This document shows, piece after piece, positions 56,177 to 63,355 of a stretch of DNA of 64,000 nt. The DNA is from Chloroflexota bacterium (lineage in GTDB: Bacteria > Chloroflexota > Anaerolineae > UBA7937 > B3-Chlor): contig JAUVXJ010000004.1 of NCBI GenBank assembly GCA_030603665.1, positions 124,001 to 188,000 of the forward strand. Direction: 5' to 3'. Made by a program: the position numbers and the translations under genes. Every line of letters begins with the position of its first letter. Position 1 is the first letter of the stretch. The notes beneath the pieces were generated by a model. That model saw nothing but the letters and a program-made list of their open reading frames with translations, was not told where the DNA came from and made no database searches.

Positions 56177-56587
56177 ATGAATGCGCCCGAGGTCAGGGTC
56201 GCGGGTGAGGCTGCTCGGAAGATACTGATAGTGGACAACGAGCAGATCATTCTCGACCTCCTAAAACGAGTGCTGCGTCGTGAGGGATATGAGGTCTCGA
56301 CGGTCCGCCGCGCCGACGAGGCTATGAGCAAGATTTGCAGCGGGGCGTATGACCTGGCAATCGCAGAAGTGGACCTGTGCCGTTCCAATGGTCGCGAACT
56401 GACGAGCGTGGCCGGAAAGGCGAGCCCGAAGACTGCGATCATCATGATGACGGGCTATCCAGAGGAACGGGTCGTCCGGTATGCCAGGGAGAACGCGCAA
56501 GGGCTGCTGGAGAAGCCGTTTGCTCTGGAGCAGCTGTTGTCGACGGTCCGAGGAGCTCTGGAATGGCGGGTAGCGGATGCGGTATAG
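56177..56587 (+). CDS. Single-domain response regulator with Glu at the phosphoacceptor position
   Basis: A 136-residue receiver protein. ILIVDNEQI gives the acidic pair with only one Asp; the phosphoacceptor region reads AIAEVDLCRSNG, so Glu replaces the usual Asp; MMTGY and LEKPF supply the Thr and Lys of the switch. A Glu at this site often mimics the phosphorylated state, so the protein may be constitutively in an active form. No output domain. Start at 56177 (MNAPEV) is preferred to 56084. It is 168 bases beyond the Os1348-like gene. Confidence 0.78.
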   Translation: MNAPEVRVAGEAARKILIVDNEQIILDLLKRVLRREGYEVSTVRRADEAMSKICSGAYDLAIAEVDLCRSNGRELTSVAGKASPKTAIIMMTGYPEERVVRYARENAQGLLEKPFALEQLLSTVRGALEWRVADAV

Positions 56588-56636
56588 GCCAACCTAGCAG
56601 CGCGGTTGACTCGCTGCTCCAAGTGGGCGTGGGAGA

Positions 56637-57425
56637 ATGACAGCGCGACAGCGGATCCTGGTGGTGGACGACGACTGGCCGATGGCCAAGACACTGGTTG
56701 ACGTGTTGAAGCTCAATGGATACCAGGCCGAGGCCGCATACTCTGGACCGGAGGCGATTCAATTGATGGAGCGTGACCGGTTCGATTGCGTTCTCACCGA
56801 CATCAAGATGCCCGACGTGAACGGCGTCGAACTGCTGAGGGTGATCAAGGATAAGCGGCCAAACGTATCGGTCGTGTTCATGACCGCCTACGCGGACTCA
56901 GACCTGGTCCACGCTGGGTTGCGGGAGGGCGCCATAGCCAGCTTCGTCAAGCCGCTTGACATAGATCTTCTGCTCAGGCTCCTGTCAGAACTGAGCGAGC
57001 AGCGCTCGATAGTGATCGTCGATGACGACACCAAGTGCTGGCGGCCGGTGGAAGAGTCTCTGGAGCAGCGAGGCTTCGTGGTTCGTGAGGCCAGCGACCC
57101 TGATGGTTTGATGGAGATGCTTAGCCCAAGCAGGCAGGTGGTGCTTCTGGGTGGTGGGCTGAACGGCACGAGGGGTCTTGACCTGCTAAAGAGGATCAGG
57201 GAGCAGCACGATACCCTCCCGGTGGTGCTGGCGACGTACGGAGGGGACCAAACGGTCTCTGAGGTGGAAGAAGCGCGTGGCCTGAACGTGAACGCGTGCA
57301 TGCAGAAGCCCTTCCAGACTGAGGATCTCTTGGAGGTGCTAGCTGACATCCGCCAGAGAGAGTTGAGCGCGCTCCTCCCACGACGCCCGCATGCGCTTGT
57401 CAGCCAGACTGTCCGGTGCTGCTAA
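56637..57425 (+). CDS. Tandem response regulator receiver protein, second receiver lacking its phosphoacceptor
   Basis: Two receivers, no output domain. Receiver 1 (about 5-120): ILVVDDDWPMAK, LTDIKMPDVNG with a normal phosphoacceptor Asp, FMTAY, and VKPLD. Receiver 2 (about 122-245): IVIVDDD keeps the acid pair, but VVLLGGGLNGTRG has Gly in place of Asp, so it cannot be phosphorylated in the usual way; ATYGG and MQKPF follow. The C-terminus is basic (LLPRRPHAL). It may signal by dimerisation or bind a partner through the inert domain. Confidence 0.82.
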   Translation: MTARQRILVVDDDWPMAKTLVDVLKLNGYQAEAAYSGPEAIQLMERDRFDCVLTDIKMPDVNGVELLRVIKDKRPNVSVVFMTAYADSDLVHAGLREGAIASFVKPLDIDLLLRLLSELSEQRSIVIVDDDTKCWRPVEESLEQRGFVVREASDPDGLMEMLSPSRQVVLLGGGLNGTRGLDLLKRIREQHDTLPVVLATYGGDQTVSEVEEARGLNVNACMQKPFQTEDLLEVLADIRQRELSALLPRRPHALVSQTVRCC

Positions 57426-57581
57426 ACTGAAGGCCGTTCTTCCCGCCAACTCTGCTCGTGACTGTTCGAACCGGGCTCACGGTAGTGTCTGTGGCCCGTT
57501 GAAAGGGCGCAATGCCCTCGTTTTGCAGGCAGTCGCTACAACCATCTACTGCTTGCTGGTCTGGACATACTCGGAGGCTCG

Positions 57582-57854
57582 ATGGAGGAAATAGTGGATA
57601 TCATCAGAGTAGCGACCCGGTCCAAACCTACATTGGTGGCCGGGGCGATTGCCGCGTCGGTGCGGCAGACAAATGAAGCTAGTGTCCAGGCCATGGGCCC
57701 TATGGCGGTCAACCAGGCGATGAAGGCGATAGCTGTGGCCTGCTCCTATCTAGAGGTAGATGGGCTTGCGATTGTCTGTGTGCCCAGCTTCATCGAAGTG
57801 CCTGTCGATGGCGGCAAGCGCACTGCGCTGAGATTCCACGTGGAACCCCGTTGA
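57582..57854 (+). CDS. spoVS: Stage V sporulation protein S (SpoVS) family
   Basis: A 90-residue Alba-like protein starting EEIVDIIRVATRSKPTLVAGAIA and containing VNQAMKAIAVACSYLEVDGLAIV, the SpoVS signature. In Bacillus, SpoVS influences sporulation and septation; in Chloroflexota it occurs without spores and is probably a nucleic-acid-binding protein. Follows a GGAGGCTCG site. Separated by 156 bases from the receiver gene. Confidence 0.93.
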   Translation: MEEIVDIIRVATRSKPTLVAGAIAASVRQTNEASVQAMGPMAVNQAMKAIAVACSYLEVDGLAIVCVPSFIEVPVDGGKRTALRFHVEPR

Positions 57855-57978
57855 CGGCATCGCTCTCGCTCGACACGGGCCGCGGGCGATTGTCAGCGAG
57901 CGCGTCACGGATTGGTGGACGAGCCCCGATTGCTCTCCTCGTACCCGGGCCGGGCAAGGTGTGGGTCGCACGAAGGCC

Positions 57979-59094
57979 CTACTGTCGTAGTCCGGGTATC
58001 TTCTCCCGCAGTGTGTCTATGGCCTTCGCGGCGTGACGGCGTGTGATGTCCTTCGTGGTTGCTTCAGTGTTGGGGTTGCTGTGATCGCTTAGAGTCCCTC
58101 GGCCATACTTCTCCGCGTAGGAAGGGGGGAACTGATCCGGGAACTCCTGGCCGCTCATGATCGAATAGGCCATCGTCCACGCTCTTGGCATGACGCTCAC
58201 CTCGTACCCTCCGCCCCCGAGAGCTACCCAGCGCGGCGCCGACTCCTTGATCATACGTACGACCTGGGTGTACCCCTTGGTGGTGAGGGTCAGATGGCCC
58301 AAAGGATCGAGGAAGTGAGTGTCGATTCCCAGTTGACTGACCACGATGTCGGGCTCGAACCAGCTCAACAGGGGAGGGACTACCTGCTCGAAAGCCCAGA
58401 CGTAGACGTCATCGTCGGTGTATGGGGCCAGCGGCAGATTGACGGAGAAGCCTCGTCCGACTCCGCGCCCGGTGTCCTGCACGAAGCCAGTTCCCGGGAA
58501 GATGAAGTGACCTGATTCGTGAACTGATACGGTCAACACCCTGTCGGTGTCGTAGAACGCTTCCTGGACCCCGTCCCCGTGATGGACATCTATGTCCACG
58601 TAGGCCACCCTGAGTCCCTGTGCCAGCATGGAGTGGATGATCACGGCCAGGTCGTTGAAGATGCAGAAGCCGGAGGCGTGGTCGGAACGTGCGTGGTGCA
58701 TCCCGCCAGCCGGGCTGAAAGCCACATCGACCTCTCCACTGGTCACCAACTCCGTTGCTCGCAGTGCCGCACCTACCTTCCAGGCAGCGATGTCATACAT
58801 CCCCTCGAAGATGGGATTGTCGCCTGCCCCAAAGTTGTACCGGCTGGGGGTGTGCGACTTCTCGCCACGACTGAGGCTCTGCACTGCGTCCACGTACTCC
58901 TCGCTGTGGAAAAGCAGCAATTCGTCCCTTGTGGCAGATCTGGTCGAAAAGAGTCGCGAGTGGTGGCCGTCGAAGGCTTCGTAGGCGGTGAGCAACTCAT
59001 AGGCTCTCTGAAGCCGCTCGGGTCTGAGAGGGTGGCTCTCGCCATGGCCGATCTGCCACAGCTCTTCCGATAGCACCACAGCGGCTTTGGTCAT
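57979..59094 (-). CDS. acuC: Histone deacetylase-family protein (AcuC-like)
   Basis: A 371-residue class-I-like deacetylase: MHHARSDHASGFCIFND (active-site His-His and zinc-binding region), AYVDIDVHHGDGVQEAFYDT (zinc Asp and His), and ALGGGGYEV. AcuC removes acetyl or related groups, in Bacillus from acetyl-CoA synthetase. The gene is convergent with spoVS (125-base interval); acetyl-CoA synthetase is not nearby. Confidence 0.94.
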   Translation of the reverse strand: MTKAAVVLSEELWQIGHGESHPLRPERLQRAYELLTAYEAFDGHHSRLFSTRSATRDELLLFHSEEYVDAVQSLSRGEKSHTPSRYNFGAGDNPIFEGMYDIAAWKVGAALRATELVTSGEVDVAFSPAGGMHHARSDHASGFCIFNDLAVIIHSMLAQGLRVAYVDIDVHHGDGVQEAFYDTDRVLTVSVHESGHFIFPGTGFVQDTGRGVGRGFSVNLPLAPYTDDDVYVWAFEQVVPPLLSWFEPDIVVSQLGIDTHFLDPLGHLTLTTKGYTQVVRMIKESAPRWVALGGGGYEVSVMPRAWTMAYSIMSGQEFPDQFPPSYAEKYGRGTLSDHSNPNTEATTKDITRRHAAKAIDTLREKIPGLRQ

Positions 59095-59138
59095 GGGCCT
59101 ACCTCACTCGGAGTGCCGGGCGATGTTGCACTGTGTTG

Positions 59139-59555
59139 TCACTCGCCGATGATCTGCAAGACCAGCTTGCGATCATGGGGCCGGACGTCGAAGTCGAGAA
59201 ACACGATCTGCTGCCACGTACCAAGCGTTAGCCGCTGGTCGACGAAGGGCACGGTCAGAGACGGGCCGAACAGTGCCGCTCTCGCATGGCTGTGACCGTT
59301 ACCGTCTCCCCAGCGCAGGTTGTGACTGTACTCGGCGCTCTGTGGCACCAGTCGCTCGAAGAGGGTTTGCAGGTCCGTGACCGCTCCCGATTCATATTCG
59401 ATGGTGGTGAGAGAACTGGTGGCGCTGGGGGTGAAGATGGTGATGGTACCATCGGTGAGCCCCGAATCGGCCACTTTTTGAGCTACCTGATCTGTGATGT
59501 CAACGACCTCTCCGTTGCCCCGTGTTGTGAAGCTGATGCTTTCTGTGACAACCAT
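59139..59555 (-). CDS. YjbQ/UPF0047 family protein (secondary thiamine-phosphate synthase enzyme)
   Basis: The 138-residue protein has the UPF0047 pattern: ITIFTPSATSSLTTIEYESG and SHARAALFGPSLTVPF, ending QQIVFLDFDVRPHDRKLVLQI. Family members have a double-stranded beta-helix fold with a conserved His/Glu site, and some rescue thiamine-phosphate synthase deficiency, though the true function is unclear. The 44-base interval to acuC makes cotranscription plausible. Confidence 0.9.
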   Translation of the reverse strand: MVVTESISFTTRGNGEVVDITDQVAQKVADSGLTDGTITIFTPSATSSLTTIEYESGAVTDLQTLFERLVPQSAEYSHNLRWGDGNGHSHARAALFGPSLTVPFVDQRLTLGTWQQIVFLDFDVRPHDRKLVLQIIGE

Positions 59556-59640
59556 CTCGGATACCCCTTCGGTGTGAGCCTGCCCTTGACGACAAATGCC
59601 CTTCTCGCTTGCGAGGAGGGCTACTGAACAACGGGTATGG

Positions 59641-59713
59641 TGGGCCCACCAGGATTCGAACCTGGGACCAACCGGTTATGAGCCGGTGGCTCTGACCACT
59701 GAGCTATGGGCCC
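59641..59713 (-). tRNA. tRNA with CAT anticodon (Met, or Ile2)
   Basis: Minus strand: acceptor GGGCCCA/TGGGCCC, anticodon stem ACCGG/CCGGT with loop CTCATAA (anticodon CAT), T arm with GGTTCGAATCC. CCA follows at 59638-59640. The variable region TTGGTC and the GGGCCC acceptor resemble bacterial Ile2 (lysidine-modified) tRNAs more than elongator Met, but sequence alone does not settle it. Confidence 0.93.
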
Positions 59714-59723
59714 ATGCTGCTAG

Positions 59724-59795
59724 AGCGGGAGACGAGATTCGAACTCGCGATCCTCTGCTTGGAAGGCAGATGCTTTGCCACTAAGCTACTCCCGC
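59724..59795 (-). tRNA. tRNA-Gly (anticodon TCC)
   Basis: Minus strand: acceptor GCGGGAG/CTCCCGC, anticodon stem TCTGC/GCAGA, loop CTTCCAA giving anticodon TCC, T arm GTTCGAATC. CCA is not encoded (CTA follows). Confidence 0.94.
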
Positions 59796-59820
59796 GTGCT
59801 CCCTGGCGGTACAACACGTC

Positions 59821-59931
59821 GGTCGGGGTGACAGGACTTGAACCTACCCCATGATCACCAGAAGCAGTGACTATGGTCTGCTCAGCAGCAGACGGAGTAC
59901 TCCCGGCCACTGCACGACCTCTGCTGTCTCA
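59821..59931 (-). ncRNA. tRNA-like 3' remnant and small hairpins at the head of the tRNA transcript
   Basis: The minus strand has a T-arm and acceptor 3' side (GTAGG TTCAAGT CCTGT then CACCCCG, about 59821-59850), but no matching CGGGGTG 5' side is found within several hundred bases. Upstream lies a perfect hairpin GTCTGC-TGCTGA-GCAGAC (59874-59891) and the palindrome GGAGTACTCC. This is either a truncated tRNA gene, for example left by an integrating element, or an unrecognised structured leader. It does not fold as tRNA-Sec. Confidence 0.4.
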
Positions 59932-59937
59932 TTTTCC

Positions 59938-59966
59938 ATTATAGCATAGCCTGCGGTCGCGCGCAA
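59938..59966 (-). promoter_or_regulatory. Promoter of the tRNA cluster
   Basis: Minus strand TTGCGC (59961-59966), 17 bases, TATAAT (59938-59943) with TGC before it (extended -10). It should drive 59931 down through tRNA-Gly and the CAT tRNA. Confidence 0.72.
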
Positions 59967-60071
59967 TCCCAAGCTGCCTGGCTTTCTGTTTCGGTCTGGG
60001 GGGCTTGGTCCTTAGCCATAGATACCAAGTCCCCCATGTCTCTTATCCCCAACACACCCACCACTACATGC

Positions 60072-60341
60072 TCAGTCGGCGTCGATCGCAGCCAAGTCGG
60101 CCTTCACTCTGTCCTGGATCTCCCGATGGACATCAGGAAAACCAAAGTACCCAAGACGCTGCGAGATCCTGGTCACCACAGCGGGATCAACCCCGCACCT
60201 GTTGGCGATGGCCGTGCCGTTCATGAACGCAGCCTCTCTGTAGTTCTCCTTCAGGAAGTCGAGCACCTTGCCGCCGCCTTCTCCAACCTTGTGCCTAATA
60301 CTGTCGATTCTCTTCACATACTCCCACTGTACCTCGTCCAT
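60072..60341 (-). CDS. RpiR-type HTH-only protein, apparently lacking the SIS domain
   Basis: An 89-residue protein made only of the RpiR N-terminal helix-turn-helix region: VLDFLKENYREAAFMNGTAIANRCGVDPAVVTRISQRLGYFGFPDVHREI. Typical RpiR proteins carry a downstream SIS sugar-phosphate-binding domain of about 140 residues, absent here; the next bases show no SIS coding sequence. It may be a truncated regulator or a stand-alone HTH. Start at 60341 follows GGAGGTG. Confidence 0.75.
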   Translation of the reverse strand: MDEVQWEYVKRIDSIRHKVGEGGGKVLDFLKENYREAAFMNGTAIANRCGVDPAVVTRISQRLGYFGFPDVHREIQDRVKADLAAIDAD

Positions 60342-60475
60342 CAGAACACCTCCTTCTTCTTCAATAGGGTTGACCGGGCCAGTCATGGGTAGTCAGGTTG
60401 CGGGGGCGGTTTGGTGTCTGAGCCAGTCGCCACCGCAGTCATGCCCCCTGAATTGGGAGAGCACTCTCTCCGTTA

Positions 60476-60508
60476 GGGGCTAGATGTACCTTGCCAGCAT
60501 CTAGCCCC
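60476..60508. repeat. Perfect 11-bp inverted repeat with 11-base loop
   Basis: GGGGCTAGATG (60476-60486) and CATCTAGCCCC (60498-60508). A smaller GGAGAG/CTCTCC hairpin lies just upstream. No T-run follows on either strand. It sits between the ART-like gene end and the RpiR-type start, so it may be a weak terminator or a recombination remnant. Confidence 0.65.
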
Positions 60509-60615
60509 GGTCTTGTGTGCTGCATGATAGGACAACTGGTTTCCACAGTGGCGCTGCCTGCACCATGTCATTCACTGCGTGACCGTTGACACAGACTTGG
60601 GCGGTGTCGTACCAG

Positions 60616-60942
60616 CTACTCCTCACGGCCTACCTTCCCTTCAACTGAAATTCGCGATTCCTGGGCGACGCTGAAAGGTCGATGGCGATTAGCCAACTCC
60701 ACCGGTACCAAGAACTCCCTGTATGGTTTCCCCTCGTCTACCCATTCGTAGGGTAGGATTGTCTCCTCTGGTATCTCAACGGCAAGAAGCGTGTAACACT
60801 TTGGTCCCTCGTTGACGTCAAGCGGCCTGTCTGAAAGCCATACGCCTGACCAAAGGCGGTCTGTCATGTAGTATCCAGCTCCATCCTTGAACCCTTCAGC
60901 AAGAATGGCATCGGCGTTGTGGGTTCTGTGGTAGAGCAGCAT
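60616..60942 (-). CDS. Small ART-fold-like protein of unknown function
   Basis: A 108-residue protein opening LLYHRTHNADAILAEGFKDG, a pattern seen in ADP-ribosyltransferase/RNA 2'-phosphotransferase-like folds (YHxT...I..GF), followed by VWLSDRPLD and REFLVPVELANRH. Catalytic residues are not certain. Two unknown genes lie upstream on the same strand. It could belong to a toxin-like or nucleotide-sensing group, but this is a pattern judgement. Spacing to the next gene is 36 bases. Confidence 0.5.
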   Translation of the reverse strand: MLLYHRTHNADAILAEGFKDGAGYYMTDRLWSGVWLSDRPLDVNEGPKCYTLLAVEIPEETILPYEWVDEGKPYREFLVPVELANRHRPFSVAQESRISVEGKVGREE

Positions 60943-60978
60943 CTTCAGTGGAGTATGACCTGTGACAGCCTCGGTGGC

Positions 60979-61320
60979 CTAGTCAATGACCTCTATCTTC
61001 CACTCACGATTGAGGCTTGCCAGGACTAAGTCGGCGAAGTCCGAGAAGGCATCATGGTCGAAATCCTCACCCTGGCGCTCACAGTGTGGTTCATCGGTGA
61101 CCAGTAGGTGGGTTCCCTCCTCTTGTTGACTTAGCCCGACGAGCGCTATTGGCGTGTTGTGAGGGCGCTTGACCACGTCAAACCGTTTCTCTTCTCCGAT
61201 ACTGTAGGCTTTGGCTGAATCTCGCGTTTCCAGTAGATAGCACCCATGTGACTCGGCGACGCGACGGGTCTGACCTTCAATCTCTGAGACAACCATATCA
61301 ATCAGGTAGCGCTTCTGCAT
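60979..61320 (-). CDS. Unrecognised 113-residue protein
   Basis: A soluble, acidic protein with no cysteine cluster and no recognised motif apart from ETRDSAKAYSIGEEKRFDVVK. It has a good ribosome site (GGAGGAGAGAG) and normal codon use. It precedes the ART-like gene by 36 bases, so they probably form an operon. Function unknown. Confidence 0.6.
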   Translation of the reverse strand: MQKRYLIDMVVSEIEGQTRRVAESHGCYLLETRDSAKAYSIGEEKRFDVVKRPHNTPIALVGLSQQEEGTHLLVTDEPHCERQGEDFDHDAFSDFADLVLASLNREWKIEVID

Positions 61321-61440
61321 CTCTCTCCTCCTTTCACAGAATCGTCACCGTCCAACTATGCGCTACTCTCTGGCTCTCAGGCCGCCTTGCCTTCTGGCAC
61401 CAGCTCTAGGTTGTTAGGCAGCCACACGATGTAATTGAAA

Positions 61441-62037
61441 TCAAGATGATTCGAACTTCAGTATCAGTTCTTCATTAAGGTTCTTAATGAAACTTATCGC
61501 TCGAAGTACTTCGCCCAATACATCGTTGAAGCAGAGGTGGAACAGGACACTGGCTGGAGGGAATCCCATCCAAGCCTTGAACAGCTGGACCTTCTTGGGT
61601 TTTGCATGGGCTAATCCACCGTAAATGAAGGTATCCATGACATCACGATTTGTCGGCGTCGAATTATCGAATGTGATGTTCATAAGATTAGGCGAATCAA
61701 GGAATTGATTGATGGAATTTCGAGCAGAATTGAATCTCGAAAGGAATTCATCATCGTCGCCGATTTCATCGTATATCTTCGCAACATTGCGAAGCGAAGT
61801 AGTCTCATTGTCTTGGACAAAGAACCGAAATGTGAGAATGAAAGCATCAACTGCCTCTGACGTTGGACCTCGAAGCTCCTCACTGATCTCGAACAAACCG
61901 TTCTCTTGCCTGCGTGCACTGATCGTCGCTCCTGTCTTCCCCGAAGCTGACGCGTCCACAAAAGCTGAGCTTAGCAATTTCTCTGCCTTCTCATTGAACA
62001 ACTCAAGCGCCTCAATGTGTTTCTCCATGACTTCCAC
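61441..62037 (-). CDS. Unrecognised 198-residue protein, AT-richer than neighbours
   Basis: A soluble protein largely helical in appearance (MEKHIEALELFNEKAEKLL at the start, FILTFRFFVQDN, SVLFHLCFNDVLGEVLRAI near the end). The coding sequence looks visibly more AT-rich than the rest of the window, suggesting a separate origin. No family recognised. Its arrangement upstream of two small unknown genes resembles accessory or defence islands but does not prove it. Confidence 0.6.
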   Translation of the reverse strand: MEVMEKHIEALELFNEKAEKLLSSAFVDASASGKTGATISARRQENGLFEISEELRGPTSEAVDAFILTFRFFVQDNETTSLRNVAKIYDEIGDDDEFLSRFNSARNSINQFLDSPNLMNITFDNSTPTNRDVMDTFIYGGLAHAKPKKVQLFKAWMGFPPASVLFHLCFNDVLGEVLRAISFIKNLNEELILKFESS

Positions 62038-62109
62038 TTACGCTCCCCTCACCTTGAAACATCGATGGTGGCGTCCTAACATATCTTCTCTAGACCTTAC
62101 TTTGCCCTG

Positions 62110-62394
62110 TTATGAGCAGCCTTGCTGCCCTAACCAGTCCTCTACATCTCTAATCAGCCTGTCCTTCTCCTCCCTATCCTTTCTCAATCTGTCCTCAATC
62201 ACTCTCTTTGCATCTTCCCGCTCTTGCTGGCAAGTCGGGCATTCGTCACCTTCGTATGGCGTCCTGCAAAGACCACAGATAACAGGCGGTTCCTCAACTG
62301 GGCCAATGGGAGCTATGACCAGCATTACCTCCTGGTCTTTCAACTCATAGAGGAACTCACCAACGTCCACACCGCCAACCTCAAGGTCTCCCAA
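62110..62394 (-). CDS. Small zinc-ribbon-like protein with charged helix
   Basis: A 94-residue protein: beta-rich N-terminal half (EVMLVIAPIGPVEEPPV), then two CxxC pairs (CGLC and CPTC, about residues 41-57) that probably bind zinc, then a highly charged helix (EREDAKRVIEDRLRKDREEKD). No family recognised. Confidence 0.5.
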   Translation of the reverse strand: MGDLEVGGVDVGEFLYELKDQEVMLVIAPIGPVEEPPVICGLCRTPYEGDECPTCQQEREDAKRVIEDRLRKDREEKDRLIRDVEDWLGQQGCS

Positions 62395-62446
62395 TTCTCC
62401 AGGATCGCCGCACGACAGAGGCGAAAACCAGGGCCTGCACTGCCCC

Positions 62447-63157
62447 TCACTGGCTCTCGCTGTCGGCCCTGCTCTGCGATATCTCGCTCAGATCGTTGTA
62501 GATCGTCTTTCTGGTCACGCCAGCTCGACCCGCCACGTACGCCACCGAGTTCCTGACCTGGAAGGCTCCCCTATCGTCGAGCATGCGGACCATCTGGATC
62601 CTCTCATCCTTGGTCATATCCTCGGCCACGGCGCCTATCTGATACTCGCACTCAGCGATCATCGTGTCCAGCAACTCCTGCAACGTCTGCGTATGAGTTT
62701 CGCCAACGTCTGCGCGGGACGTATCCGGCGCCAGGTCCCGGACCAGATTCTGCAGGTACTCAATGGCGGTGACATCCAGATTGATGCAGAAAGCGCCGTA
62801 GATCTCCCCCTCTGAGTCGCGGAGCCAGATGCTGCAGCTCTTCAAGGTCTTTCCGGTCTCGGTATAGGTGGTATAGTTGAAGACCGGATGGGTCTCGCCT
62901 TTCTGGAGCCTCTGCAGTCCATAGTCGGTCATCGTGCCGCCGACGTCTCTGCCGGTGACGTCACCGTCTAGCCAAACGATGGAGTGCTCGAGATCGGTCG
63001 TGTCATGGAGCACCACCTCACATCTCTTACCCAGCATGGCGGTCAAGGCGAGGCCTACGTCCTTGAGCAAGTCGAACACCTCGCGCCTCTCTGGGGTCGT
63101 CTTCCGCCTCTTCACCTGTCCCAGCACTCTCGCAGTCTCGACATCCCTAGACATCAC
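62447..63157 (-). CDS. YheO/DauR-type PAS-like and helix-turn-helix regulator
   Basis: A 236-residue transcription regulator. An N-terminal YheO-like PAS domain (about 25-140) contains VGLALTAMLGKRCEVVLHD, MTDYGLQRL and KSCSIWLRDSEGEIYGAFCINLD; the C-terminal domain (about 190-230) holds a DRGAFQVRNSVAYVAGRAGVTRKTIYNDL helix-turn-helix. Such proteins regulate amino-acid or racemisation pathways in other bacteria. Strong ribosome site AAAGGAGGAG precedes the ATG. Local target unknown. Confidence 0.88.
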   Translation of the reverse strand: MMSRDVETARVLGQVKRRKTTPERREVFDLLKDVGLALTAMLGKRCEVVLHDTTDLEHSIVWLDGDVTGRDVGGTMTDYGLQRLQKGETHPVFNYTTYTETGKTLKSCSIWLRDSEGEIYGAFCINLDVTAIEYLQNLVRDLAPDTSRADVGETHTQTLQELLDTMIAECEYQIGAVAEDMTKDERIQMVRMLDDRGAFQVRNSVAYVAGRAGVTRKTIYNDLSEISQSRADSESQ

Positions 63158-63355
63158 TCCTCCTTTCGAGTATCAGACCACATCATATGCTCCTCCGCTC
63201 CCTCCGGCCCTTGAAAACCAGATATCACCTGTGATCATCGCCCCTCCAGTGGCCCCCACCGCCTTCGCATGGCCCCAGCGCCGATCTCTTGAGCCATGAG
63301 GGCTAGTTCTTCTGCGTTGTCTGGTCGAACCATCTCCGTATCTCCAAGGAGTCGT

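Noticed and set aside
59821..59931. Intact tRNA-Sec or another complete tRNA
   Set aside because: No 5' acceptor partner, no D arm and no seven-base anticodon loop; only the 3' half is present.
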